DNA of 64,000 nt, from positions 221,133 through 285,132 of the forward strand of contig NZ_WTWX01000003.1 in assembly GCF_009870785.1 (NCBI RefSeq). The letters are read 5' to 3'. The stretch is from Paenibacillus sp. An7 (GTDB lineage: Bacteria; Bacillota; Bacilli; Paenibacillales; Paenibacillaceae). The notes under the pieces were generated by a model, which searched no databases, was not told where the DNA came from, and saw only the letters and a list, made by a program, of their open reading frames with translations. Below are positions 1 to 7,296 of this stretch, in pieces (the first letter of the stretch is position 1; the number at the start of each line of letters is the position of its first letter). Made by a program: the position numbers and the translations under genes.

Positions 1-140
1 GAAAGAAGAGAGAAACTGAGGAGGAAACTAAGCCCCATGAGCAGCAGATATTTTTTGCCTTTCCCTGTCGTAAGTCCCTTAATCCCAATGACTCCAATAA
101 TTTCACTCATTCCTGCGAGAACGACTGCTAACCATGCCAT
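1..140 (-). CDS. SMR-family exporter subunit, partial (3' end outside window)
   Basis: The first 46 codons of a small multidrug resistance protein lie here; the rest is beyond base 1. The N-terminus reads MAWLAVVLAGMSEIIGVIGI and contains Glu13 in the first membrane helix, the position of the essential proton/substrate-binding Glu in SMR proteins. Its ATG (140-138) directly abuts the TAG of the upstream SMR gene (143-141), so the two are certainly co-transcribed. Paired SMR genes usually encode the two halves of a heterodimeric drug or guanidinium-type exporter in the inner membrane. The TetR + SMR + SMR order resembles yvdTSR of Bacillus subtilis (recalled, not searched). The substrate cannot be told from the sequence. 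Confidence 0.82.
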   Translation of the reverse strand, partial: MAWLAVVLAGMSEIIGVIGIKGLTTGKGKKYLLLMGLSFLLSFSLL

Positions 141-500
141 CTAGACAGCACCTCCTTGTGGAGACGAAGACTCTGCCTTGGAAGACTCGTCCGTAACCAG
201 CTTGAGTCCGATCACTCCCACAAGCAAAAGCGCGATCAATAGAACTTTTGTGATACGGAAGGGTTCCCCAAATAGGAGCATTTCAGTTATAACGGTCCCT
301 GCTGTACCGAGACCTGTAAATACGGCATATACGGTGCCGACTGGAAGTTTTCTGGACGCTTCAATGATAAGCCAGAAGCTAGCCGCAATGGATAATAAGG
401 TTCCAATCCATTCCAGCGGGGTCGAGGCGTGCTTAAGACCAGATACCCATAGGACCTCAATAACCCCTCCAAGCACAACAAATAACCAGTAGCGATTCAT
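141..500 (-). CDS. SMR-family multidrug/cation exporter subunit
   Basis: A 119-residue four-helix membrane protein of the small multidrug resistance family. It carries Glu15 in helix 1 (GGVIEVLW), the family hallmark LPVGTVYAVFTGLGTAGT in helix 3, and a polar C-terminal tail. The start was set at ATG 500-498 (MNRYWLFV) because AGGAG lies just upstream; a longer reading frame to 557 has no such site. The gene overlaps the TetR gene by 4 nt (ATGA) and is followed without a gap by a second SMR gene. The sequence resembles YkkC-type subunits, but no guanidine riboswitch precedes it; control is probably by the TetR protein. Function as half of a paired H+-coupled exporter is inferred from the family. 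Confidence 0.9.
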   Translation of the reverse strand: MNRYWLFVVLGGVIEVLWVSGLKHASTPLEWIGTLLSIAASFWLIIEASRKLPVGTVYAVFTGLGTAGTVITEMLLFGEPFRITKVLLIALLLVGVIGLKLVTDESSKAESSSPQGGAV

Positions 501-1105
501 GATGTAGACTCCTTTTTCTCGAATTGATGTATAATTCCTTTCCAAAATATAGGCCAAGCTGCCTGAAGCCTCTTTTGATAACGAGCCGAGTCCCCATAGA
601 GTAGCTCTACGGATATCCCATCAATCAGTGTCATATAGGCAATGGCAAATTGCATGGCTTCTTCCTGAGAAAGCTCGCCGTCCCAAGCTTCTGATGCAAT
701 AAACTTGGCGAGTGTTCTCTCTAGCCCGTCTAAGAAGGGATATACAATATCCATGACTTCCCTATATAAAGCTTGAGGAGGGAAATAAGACATCCGGAGT
801 AGGAATCTGCCTGCATCTTGAGATTCAAATTCTTCTTGAATCCAGTCAAGTAATCCTCGCAGCCTAAGCTCCAGTGGTGTTCCAAGATTTTTTTGCTCCT
901 GAAAAAAGGTAAGGATTCTCCTGCGTTCCAGCCCGAATACATAGCGTACGACATGAAGGAATAAATCCTCCTTGTTTTTATAATGCGCATAGATAGAAGG
1001 CTTCTTAATCCCGACTTCCTCGGCGATTTTTCGTAGCGAAGCTCCTTCGTACCCTTCACGAGCGAACTGGGTTAGAGCCACTTGTTTAATAGAGGTTGAA
1101 CTCAT
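497..1105 (-). CDS. TetR/AcrR-family transcriptional repressor of the SMR pair
   Basis: A 202-residue TetR-type regulator. The N-terminal helix-turn-helix spans about residues 10-50 (EGASLRKIAEEVGIKKPSIY then AHYKNKEDLF), a textbook TetR DNA-binding domain. The remaining helical part is the variable ligand-binding and dimerisation domain. It is first in an operon with two SMR exporters, overlapping the next gene by 4 nt. A perfect 14-bp palindrome lies 15-28 bp upstream of its start and is a likely autoregulatory operator. The expected logic is repression of its own operon until a toxic cation binds. The inducer is unknown. Confidence 0.9.
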   Translation of the reverse strand: MSSTSIKQVALTQFAREGYEGASLRKIAEEVGIKKPSIYAHYKNKEDLFLHVVRYVFGLERRRILTFFQEQKNLGTPLELRLRGLLDWIQEEFESQDAGRFLLRMSYFPPQALYREVMDIVYPFLDGLERTLAKFIASEAWDGELSQEEAMQFAIAYMTLIDGISVELLYGDSARYQKRLQAAWPIFWKGIIHQFEKKESTS

Positions 1106-1119
1106 TTTCTATCACCTAC

Positions 1120-1133
1120 CTAACGATCGTTAG
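1120..1133 (-). promoter_or_regulatory. Probable TetR operator
   Basis: The perfect 14-bp palindrome CTAACGATCGTTAG lies directly upstream of the tetR start, the usual size and place of a TetR-family operator. On the minus strand a TTGACA (-35 like) is at 1170-1165; the matching -10 is poor, so the promoter itself is less certain than the palindrome. Confidence 0.6.
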
Positions 1134-1207
1134 TTTAATGTATTTTTTCACAACAGTATGTCGTTGTCAACCTTCTCTTAGCTCATATTGACCGGCATAG
1201 CATCTGG

Positions 1208-1242
1208 ACAAACATAACAAAAACCCGCTTTCACAGCGGGTT
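1208..1242 (-). terminator. Intrinsic terminator of the phospholipase-D-like gene
   Basis: An 8-bp perfect stem (AACCCGCT at 1222-1229, AGCGGGTT at 1235-1242) is followed on the minus strand by a run of T. It ends transcription coming from the gene at 1311-2807, ahead of the TetR operon. Confidence 0.75.
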
Positions 1243-1310
1243 CTAGACTGTAGACATATGAACAAGTGACATACATAGCGGGTTATCGCCTTATTTTAGT
1301 GAAAGATGAG

Positions 1311-2807
1311 TTAGAACGTAGTGAAACCAAGAGAGTACTGCAGTTTATATAACATATCTTTGAAAAATGGGATATCATCCTTATATTCGGCTAGATCAAG
1401 AGTGAATTCGGCATCCTCATTCGTCCACAGACGCTCAAAGTATTGATTCATTTGGGTAACGAGTTTACTGTCTCCGGGAGCTTCCATATAAAGATCATTC
1501 TCCAGATTATAATTATTTAGATTGCGCGGCGTAAAATTAGTTGATCCTCCCAAAATCAGCTGGGGTCCGCTGCTTCGCGATAGATACAGAAGTTTGGTAT
1601 GGTACTGTTCTTTGGTGGTATTGTACCACCTGATTTCAATGTTCCCCTCTGAGTTATCTGTGAGTTCCTGGGCAACGGGGCGATTGGGAATTCCTATTTT
1701 TTTCTGACCGAACGCATTTTCATTTGGGTCTAGAATCAGTTTTACCGCTGCTCCCCGTGAAGCAGCCTCAAGCAGTGCTGATTTGATATCACGGTCCGCC
1801 AGATAGAACATGCCCATCCAGAGGGTGTCTCCTTTTTTCGCTTCATTGATGAGGTTAACTGCGTATTCAGCAACCTTCCCTTCGGTCAGGTAACGAACTC
1901 TGATGGGACCTTGCACGTCTTCATGAGAAGGAGTAAAGGCCGGGAGTTGTCCTCCGCCTGAAATATTGAGGACCGCCTGTTCGGATTTGAGCATATCTCC
2001 TATGATATTCCCGCTGACTTCAAAGGCAATATTAGAGTGATAGATACTAGGGTCATGTACATTAGCCGAGGCCACAATCGCGTTTTTCTCACTGGCTACC
2101 AGTTTTCGGTGATTGGCTTTTACATTCAAGAGTTTCAGATAAGACCGTAATGTAACATCAGGACCATCGCTTGCCATGAGATTGGGGAGCCATCCGTTAC
2201 CGGACTGTCCAAACCACTGAAAATAGGTGCGCCATACCGCTGAATACAGCGGTGTAGAGTCGCGAAGTGAATCCACATCCGTAATAACAACCCGTATTCC
2301 ATGTTGCTTCATTCGCTCGAGCAGTGCGTTTGGATGAGAATTGTAATTGGTATTTACTTCATCTGTAATGAAGACAATTTCCATTTCCGGGTTCTCTTTC
2401 TTTTTGTTTACAAGCAGGTTCGTGAATCGTTCACTCGCTTCGGGAAATTTCTGATCGGTATGCTGGTAATTGTTAAATAAAAATAGATCAATGACTAGGA
2501 ACTGCTGCGCTTCGTCCACAATCTTCTCCATGCGTTTAATAATCTGCTGCTCATGTTCCATCTTTCCATTTGAGGAAGGGTAGGTAAGGTCTGTTATGAA
2601 GTCAACATCCTCTACTTGATGGACCTGACCTTCAAAAGCGACACCCTCAGGCAGAGGTTTATTCATTTGATAGACCACAACGGCAGCAAGCCAAACGATA
2701 TTAACAAGTAAAAACCAAAAGATGAATTTCTTTACCGGCCTATTTTTTTTGGTCGCTGATTTTATAGGGTAAGAGGACGGGGAATAATTTTTAGAATGCT
2801 TGTTCAT
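1311..2807 (-). CDS. Membrane-anchored phospholipase D-like (HKD-related) protein
   Basis: A 498-residue protein with a basic N-terminus, one membrane helix (about residues 28-46) and two phospholipase-D-like halves outside the membrane. Each half keeps the catalytic H-x-K pair: H233-R-K and H403-T-K, the second followed by GGSTN. The Asp of the HxKx4D motif is replaced (Glu in the first half, Ser in the second), so the motifs are degenerate. Relatives include cardiolipin synthases and PLD nucleases, but this one has a single anchor and no obvious cardiolipin synthase N-terminus. The start at 2807 (MNKHSKN) was chosen because GAAGGG lies about 9 nt upstream; an upstream in-frame ATG at 2852 lacks one. 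The gene stands alone with its own terminator. The substrate is unknown. Confidence 0.78.
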   Translation of the reverse strand: MNKHSKNYSPSSYPIKSATKKNRPVKKFIFWFLLVNIVWLAAVVVYQMNKPLPEGVAFEGQVHQVEDVDFITDLTYPSSNGKMEHEQQIIKRMEKIVDEAQQFLVIDLFLFNNYQHTDQKFPEASERFTNLLVNKKKENPEMEIVFITDEVNTNYNSHPNALLERMKQHGIRVVITDVDSLRDSTPLYSAVWRTYFQWFGQSGNGWLPNLMASDGPDVTLRSYLKLLNVKANHRKLVASEKNAIVASANVHDPSIYHSNIAFEVSGNIIGDMLKSEQAVLNISGGGQLPAFTPSHEDVQGPIRVRYLTEGKVAEYAVNLINEAKKGDTLWMGMFYLADRDIKSALLEAASRGAAVKLILDPNENAFGQKKIGIPNRPVAQELTDNSEGNIEIRWYNTTKEQYHTKLLYLSRSSGPQLILGGSTNFTPRNLNNYNLENDLYMEAPGDSKLVTQMNQYFERLWTNEDAEFTLDLAEYKDDIPFFKDMLYKLQYSLGFTTF

Positions 2808-2954
2808 ACGAAACATCCCTTCAAGTCGATTAGTTGATATGTACACAGGCATACATAAGTAGGTAAGTAGGTAGCCTGAACTCTATTAACACCAACATAC
2901 ACCTGTTGAAGCAGTGTCCTTTTCCTGTATACAAGAATAGAAAAGTGAGGGTTA

Positions 2955-3001
2955 TCGACAGTAAATTTTGGTTTGTGTATAATGAATGTACTATTTTTGT
3001 A
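2955..3001 (+). promoter_or_regulatory. carH promoter with three 11-bp-spaced TGTA repeats
   Basis: A near-consensus sigma-A promoter: TCGACA at 2955-2960, a 17-bp spacer and TATAAT at 2978-2983. Over its -10 and downstream lie TGTA at 2976, 2987 and 2998, spaced exactly 11 bp (TACA on the other strand). From memory, the CarH operator of Thermus is built of 11-bp direct repeats with a TACA core, so this is very likely the autoregulatory binding site of the adjacent CarH-like protein. Confidence 0.7.
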
Positions 3002-3007
3002 GAATGT

Positions 3008-3027
3008 TTAAGGAGACTTCTCCTTAA
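3008..3027 (+). repeat. Perfect inverted repeat in the carH leader
   Basis: TTAAGGAGA and TCTCCTTAA are separated by only CT, giving 9-bp arms between the promoter and the carH start at 3053. In RNA it would fold into a hairpin holding an AGGAG sequence. It has no T run, so it is not an intrinsic terminator. It could be an RNA structure or a second protein-binding site. Confidence 0.6.
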
Positions 3028-3052
3028 GGTACGGACCGGATGATAGAAGAGA

Positions 3053-4009
3053 GTGAGTGAATGCCTTTTGTATTCAATTAAACAGGTTACTGAAATGTTG
3101 GGTATTCCTGCCGTAACCCTGCGGGCGTGGGAGAACAGGTATCACGCGGTGGAACCCCTGCGAACAGATTCCGGATACCGAATCTATACGGAAGAAAATG
3201 TAGAAGATTTGCGCTGGCTCAAAGAACAGATCGATTCTAACCATATGAGTATTTCCCATGCAGTACGTTTGTTAAAGACACATAAGGAAGAACAAAGCAA
3301 AGCAGATGCAATACTTGCAGAGCCTATGCCACAGAGTGGAAATGAAGATGCGTTTCGGAAAATGGAAGATCAAATTTACCAGTCTTTGTTTCAATTTCAG
3401 GGGGAACGAGCAAACGCATTGATTGATTTTGGATTTACGATGTACGGATACGATGCGATGTTTTATCAAGTGCTGGTGCCTATACTGATTCGGGTAGGGG
3501 ATGCGTGGGAGAAAGGACGAGCTTCGGTTGCTCAAGAACACTATATGACACAGCTGATCTCTCAGCGGTTTTATCAGTTCTTTCATTTATTCCCGATTTA
3601 TCCTCACTTACCAAAGGTGCTGGCCATGTGTCCAGAAGGAGAACATCATCAGGTCGGTCTAATGCTCTTCAGTTTATTCTTAAGAAAGAATGGAGCAGAG
3701 GTACTTTATCTAGGTGCAAATACACCTATCGAGGGAGTGCTTCCCATTCTCAAGGATCAGAAGATTGATCTTGTATGTATATCGGTGACGAATGAAGAGA
3801 TGGCCAAAACAGCGGACGATGTGATAACAACGATCCTGAAGCATGCTCCAGATATACAGTTTGCACTCGGTGGACAAGGATATAATAAAATAAAAAAACC
3901 GAAGTATCCGCAGTGGATCATGACAGGAAGTGCTCATGATTGGCAAGACTGGTTTACAGAAACGTATATGGCGAAATCTCATCCAGGAGATCTATTTTTG
4001 AAAAGATAG
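3053..4009 (+). CDS. carH: CarH/LitR-type cobalamin-dependent light-responsive repressor (MerR family)
   Basis: A 318-residue protein with a MerR-type winged helix at residues 6-75 (IKQVTEMLGIPAVTLRAWEN), a four-helix cobalamin-binding cap at about 100-180, and a Rossmann-type B12-binding domain from about 187. The cap holds W152 followed nine residues later by E162-H163, the Wx9EH signature of CarH photoreceptors. The B12 domain holds E197-x-H199-x2-G202, the base-off His ligand motif. In known family members adenosylcobalamin-bound tetramers repress carotenoid genes in the dark, and light breaks the Co-C bond and releases the DNA. The gene sits directly upstream of a carotenoid operon, and repeats fitting its operator occur at both promoters. 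The residue after W152 is Glu, where I recall the Thermus protein having His132. The GTG start at 3053 has a weak ribosome site; TTG 3068 is an alternative. Confidence 0.85.
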   Translation: MSECLLYSIKQVTEMLGIPAVTLRAWENRYHAVEPLRTDSGYRIYTEENVEDLRWLKEQIDSNHMSISHAVRLLKTHKEEQSKADAILAEPMPQSGNEDAFRKMEDQIYQSLFQFQGERANALIDFGFTMYGYDAMFYQVLVPILIRVGDAWEKGRASVAQEHYMTQLISQRFYQFFHLFPIYPHLPKVLAMCPEGEHHQVGLMLFSLFLRKNGAEVLYLGANTPIEGVLPILKDQKIDLVCISVTNEEMAKTADDVITTILKHAPDIQFALGGQGYNKIKKPKYPQWIMTGSAHDWQDWFTETYMAKSHPGDLFLKR

Positions 4010-4050
4010 GAATAGCATACTTTTGAAACAGCAACGATAAATCATATATT

Positions 4051-4086
4051 AGCACGCTCTTTGTTTTGAAAAGAGGGTGCTTTTTT
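4051..4086 (+). terminator. Intrinsic terminator after carH
   Basis: AGCAC-g-CTCTTT pairs with AAAGAG-g-GTGCT around a short loop and is followed by six T. It separates carH from the carotenoid operon, whose own promoter lies downstream. Confidence 0.75.
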
Positions 4087-4136
4087 GCTTTTTAAAAGGT
4101 GTTTTTATGATCGAACGAAGAAGTTAGTGTAATAGG

Positions 4137-4204
4137 TTTGTATAATGTTTGTCTTACCTTTACTTTACTCGCGATGATTTGTATTATATTTGTATAACGT
4201 TATA
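4137..4204 (+). promoter_or_regulatory. Carotenoid operon promoter with paired 11-bp TGTA repeats and a palindrome
   Basis: Promoter TTTACT (4159-4164), 17-bp spacer, TATTAT (4182-4187). One repeat pair lies upstream of the -35 (TGTA 4139, TGTC 4150) and another over the -10 (TGTA 4180 and 4191); each pair is spaced 11 bp and each core is preceded by TT. A perfect 12-bp palindrome TATAACGTTATA (4193-4204) covers the expected transcription start. The repeats match those at the carH promoter, suggesting direct CarH repression. Confidence 0.65.
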
Positions 4205-4285
4205 GATGAATATATTGGGAAGATTGTGAATATTGTCTATCATATCCGCTAATCCTAACCGTAATTATAGAAAGGTGAGTCTGCA

Positions 4286-5836
4286 ATGAACCATGATCAG
4301 AACAAGAGACAAGCTGTTGTCATTGGAGCTGGGCCTGGGGGGTTGGCGGCAGGGATGCTGCTTGCCGGCCAGGGATATAAAGTTGATATATATGAAAAAC
4401 AAGCGGTGATTGGAGGACGATCTGCGAGACTAGAGCTTGGAGACTATCGTTTCGACCGCGGAGCTACCTTTTTGATGATGCCTCATCTGCTTGAAGAAAT
4501 GTTCCAGAAGGTGGGCAGGTCATTATATGATTATGTGGACATGCAGCAACTCGACCCGCTGTATTCTCTCCATTTTGGGGATACCGTATTCAGACCCTCC
4601 AGTGATGAAGAGAAGACAGCGGCAGAGATTGCACGCGTGTTTCCCGGAGATGAACAGAACTACAGAAACTTTATGCGGGATGAATCTGTTAAATACCAAA
4701 AGGTAGAGCCGCTTCTACGCAGACCTTTTGGCAAGTTATCTGATTACATAAAACAAGATGCGATCAAGGCACTTCCTTATCTTCATCTACAAGATACGGT
4801 TTACGGCAGACTTTCTCGGTATTTCCAAGATGAACGGCTCCGGTGGGGATTCACTTTCCAGGCTAAATATTTAGGGATGTCAGCTTGGGATTGCCCAGGA
4901 ACGTTTACGATTCTTTCCTACATAGAACATCATTTTGGATTACATCATCCAAAAGGCGGAGTCAATCGGATCTTCCAAGCGATGGCCGATGTCATTCGGG
5001 AGTATGGAGGAACCATCCACACAAGTACGGCTGTACAGAAGATTCAAGTGGAGCAAGGTAGAGCACAAGGTCTTTTACTTGAGAACGGGGAAGAAGTGAA
5101 GGCTGATCATGTTGTGCTAAATGGAGACTTTGCTGCATCGATGAACAAACTGTTTGAGCCTGGGGTACTGAAGAAATACACGCCTGAGAAAATCAAGGAT
5201 ATGAAGTATTCCTGCTCCGGTGCCATGCTTTATCTAGGCGTGAACAAGAAAATCGACCTTGCTCATCATTCCGTTCATTTTGCGGCTGATTATCGTAAAA
5301 ATGTGGATGAGATGACGCTGCATAAAGTTTTATCAGAAGACCCTTCCATATATGTTCATAATCCGTCTGTGCTTGACCCGACTCTGGCGCCGGAAGGCAA
5401 GTCATCCCTGTATGTGCTGATGCCAACGCCGAATACGACAGCGGATATCGATTGGGATGGACAGCGAGCTGAAATACGGCAAAGAATGATGGATCGTCTG
5501 GAACAAATTCCGGAACTTGCGGGTTTATCCGAATACATCGAAGAAGAGATGTTTTTCACCCCGCTCCAGTGGGAAAAAGAGCTGGATATTTATAATGGAG
5601 CGCTCTTTAATCTCTCACATAAGCTTGGGCAGATGATGTATTTAAGACCGCATAACCGATTTGAGGAAGTGGAAGGTGTCTATCTCGTCGGCGGAGGAAC
5701 CCATCCAGGCAGCGGCTTGCCTACCATTTTTGAATCCGCCAAAATCTCTGTAGGATTAATCCAAGAGGATGACGCAAAAAAACAAACCGCACGTCCCCTC
5801 TTTAAAAAAGGGAAGGAAGCAGGGCAATGGACATGA
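4286..5836 (+). CDS. crtN: Phytoene/diapophytoene desaturase family (CrtN/CrtI type), first paralogue
   Basis: A 516-residue FAD-dependent amine-oxidase-fold protein. The N-terminal dinucleotide fold has G14-x-G16-x2-G19 (VVIGAGPGGL), an acidic end of strand 2 (IYEK) and the GGR flavin contact. The C-terminus has VGGGTHPGSGLP, the typical carotenoid desaturase signature. Members remove hydrogens stepwise from phytoene or diapophytoene at the membrane. It is the first gene of the carotenoid operon and overlaps the second desaturase-like gene by 10 nt. Start ATG 4286 has AAAGGTGAG upstream. With CrtM-type synthesis encoded downstream and no C40 genes seen, the diapophytoene desaturase role (CrtN) is likely, but which of the three paralogues does this cannot be settled by eye. 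Confidence 0.82.
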   Translation: MNHDQNKRQAVVIGAGPGGLAAGMLLAGQGYKVDIYEKQAVIGGRSARLELGDYRFDRGATFLMMPHLLEEMFQKVGRSLYDYVDMQQLDPLYSLHFGDTVFRPSSDEEKTAAEIARVFPGDEQNYRNFMRDESVKYQKVEPLLRRPFGKLSDYIKQDAIKALPYLHLQDTVYGRLSRYFQDERLRWGFTFQAKYLGMSAWDCPGTFTILSYIEHHFGLHHPKGGVNRIFQAMADVIREYGGTIHTSTAVQKIQVEQGRAQGLLLENGEEVKADHVVLNGDFAASMNKLFEPGVLKKYTPEKIKDMKYSCSGAMLYLGVNKKIDLAHHSVHFAADYRKNVDEMTLHKVLSEDPSIYVHNPSVLDPTLAPEGKSSLYVLMPTPNTTADIDWDGQRAEIRQRMMDRLEQIPELAGLSEYIEEEMFFTPLQWEKELDIYNGALFNLSHKLGQMMYLRPHNRFEEVEGVYLVGGGTHPGSGLPTIFESAKISVGLIQEDDAKKQTARPLFKKGKEAGQWT

Positions 5837-7296
5837 ACAAGAAACAGATTGCCATTGTAGGCTCCGGAATTGGCGGGCTGACAGCCGCTCTGCTATTAAC
5901 GAACCAAGGATATCAAGTGACGATCTATGAAAAATCCCATCGTACAGGCGGCCGGCTTGCCTACGAAGAAGAAGGGATCTACCGAATTGATCAGGGGCCG
6001 ACAATTGTTTTATTGCCGGATATGCTCCTGCGTATTCTGGAAGAAGCCGGCGTGGACCGTTCCAAAGTGGAACTGATTCGCTGCGATCCGATGCATCGTT
6101 TTTATTTTGAAGATGGAAGAGTACTGAATAAGTGGTCAAGCCGGGAAGAACAGGTAGACGAAATTAACCGTGTATTCCCAGGGGAAGGCAAAGGGTTTGA
6201 GCAGTTTATGGCGGATATGGACCCGCTGTTTCCAAGAGGGGTAAGCGCTATTCTTGAGCGGCCTTTTCCGAAGCAAAGAGATTTCTATACTCGCGAGATG
6301 ACAGGCCTTCTAAAACAGATGAGAGCTTATACGAGTCTGCGTTCTGCAATGGGCCGTTATTTCCATAGTGATCAACTGAAAGATGCTTATTCCTTGCAAA
6401 GTTTATACATCGGCGGGTCACCGCTGTCGACACCCGGTATCTATACTTTGTTGCCTTATGCAGAACATGAATATGGCGTATGGATTCTCAAAGGCGGATA
6501 TGCTTCCCTAGCTTCCATACTGGAAGAGGAGTTAAAGAATCGCGGGGTAGTCTTCCACTTCGGTGAAGAGGTTACATCGCTGATAATAGAAGAAGGAAGC
6601 TGTAAAGGAATTGTGACTTCACAAGGAACAGCTCATTATGATGCTACCCTGTTTAATGGTGATTTCCCGCAGATTACAGATCTGATGGATCGGAAGCACA
6701 TACGAAAAAGACGTGCCTACAAAGCATCTTCTGGGTGTTTGCTAGTATATCTGGGCGTAGAAAAAAGGTTTGAGGAAGCAACGACCCATCAGTTTTTCCT
6801 TCCAAGCGCTTTTGTCTCTAACATGAAAGAAGTATTTCAGAAGCATAGACTTCCTGATCATCCTTCCTTCTATGTATTTAATCCCGTTCATGCGGATGCA
6901 TCTGCGGCACCAGAAGGTCATAGCGTTCTCTATTTTTTAATACCTGTACCGAACGCCGAAAGATTCTCTCATGGGGAGGAAACGGGTAAGCTGGTAGAGA
7001 AAGTGCTTGAAGAGGCAGAGAAAAAAGCTTTCCCTGCCCTCAGAGAAAATATTCGCTGGCAAAAAGTACGTACACCAAATGATGCCAAGCGGGATGGATT
7101 ATATGGAGGAGGAAGCTTTGGCATTGCGCCGGTATTGTCCCAATCCGGAGTTTATCGACCTCAGCCGAAGCCTTATCCGAAGATCCAAGGTTTATATGCG
7201 GTAGGCGCTTCCATTCATCCAGGCGGGGGAGTTCCCATCGTGATGCAGGGCGCGAAGCTGGCAGTTAATCAATTAATAAAGGAGTTGAAATCATGA
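5827..7296 (+). CDS. CrtN/CrtP-type carotenoid oxidoreductase, second paralogue
   Basis: A 489-residue FAD protein of the same family: N-terminal AIVGSGIGGL, IYEKSHRTGGR, and C-terminal VGASIHPGGGVPIV. It diverges clearly from its neighbour, so it probably does a different step, for example oxidising a terminal methyl group as CrtP does, or desaturating a different intermediate. It overlaps the preceding gene by 10 nt and the following crtM by 4 nt (ATGA), so translation is coupled. The enzyme class is firm; the exact reaction is not. Confidence 0.8.
   Translation: MDMNKKQIAIVGSGIGGLTAALLLTNQGYQVTIYEKSHRTGGRLAYEEEGIYRIDQGPTIVLLPDMLLRILEEAGVDRSKVELIRCDPMHRFYFEDGRVLNKWSSREEQVDEINRVFPGEGKGFEQFMADMDPLFPRGVSAILERPFPKQRDFYTREMTGLLKQMRAYTSLRSAMGRYFHSDQLKDAYSLQSLYIGGSPLSTPGIYTLLPYAEHEYGVWILKGGYASLASILEEELKNRGVVFHFGEEVTSLIIEEGSCKGIVTSQGTAHYDATLFNGDFPQITDLMDRKHIRKRRAYKASSGCLLVYLGVEKRFEEATTHQFFLPSAFVSNMKEVFQKHRLPDHPSFYVFNPVHADASAAPEGHSVLYFLIPVPNAERFSHGEETGKLVEKVLEEAEKKAFPALRENIRWQKVRTPNDAKRDGLYGGGSFGIAPVLSQSGVYRPQPKPYPKIQGLYAVGASIHPGGGVPIVMQGAKLAVNQLIKELKS

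Noticed and set aside
501-557. Longer N-terminus for the SMR protein
   Set aside because: The extension lies inside the TetR gene, and the ribosome site fits the start at 500.
501-1135. Guanidine riboswitch before the YkkC-like SMR gene
   Set aside because: The SMR genes are preceded directly by tetR, and the short tetR leader has none of the conserved riboswitch bases.
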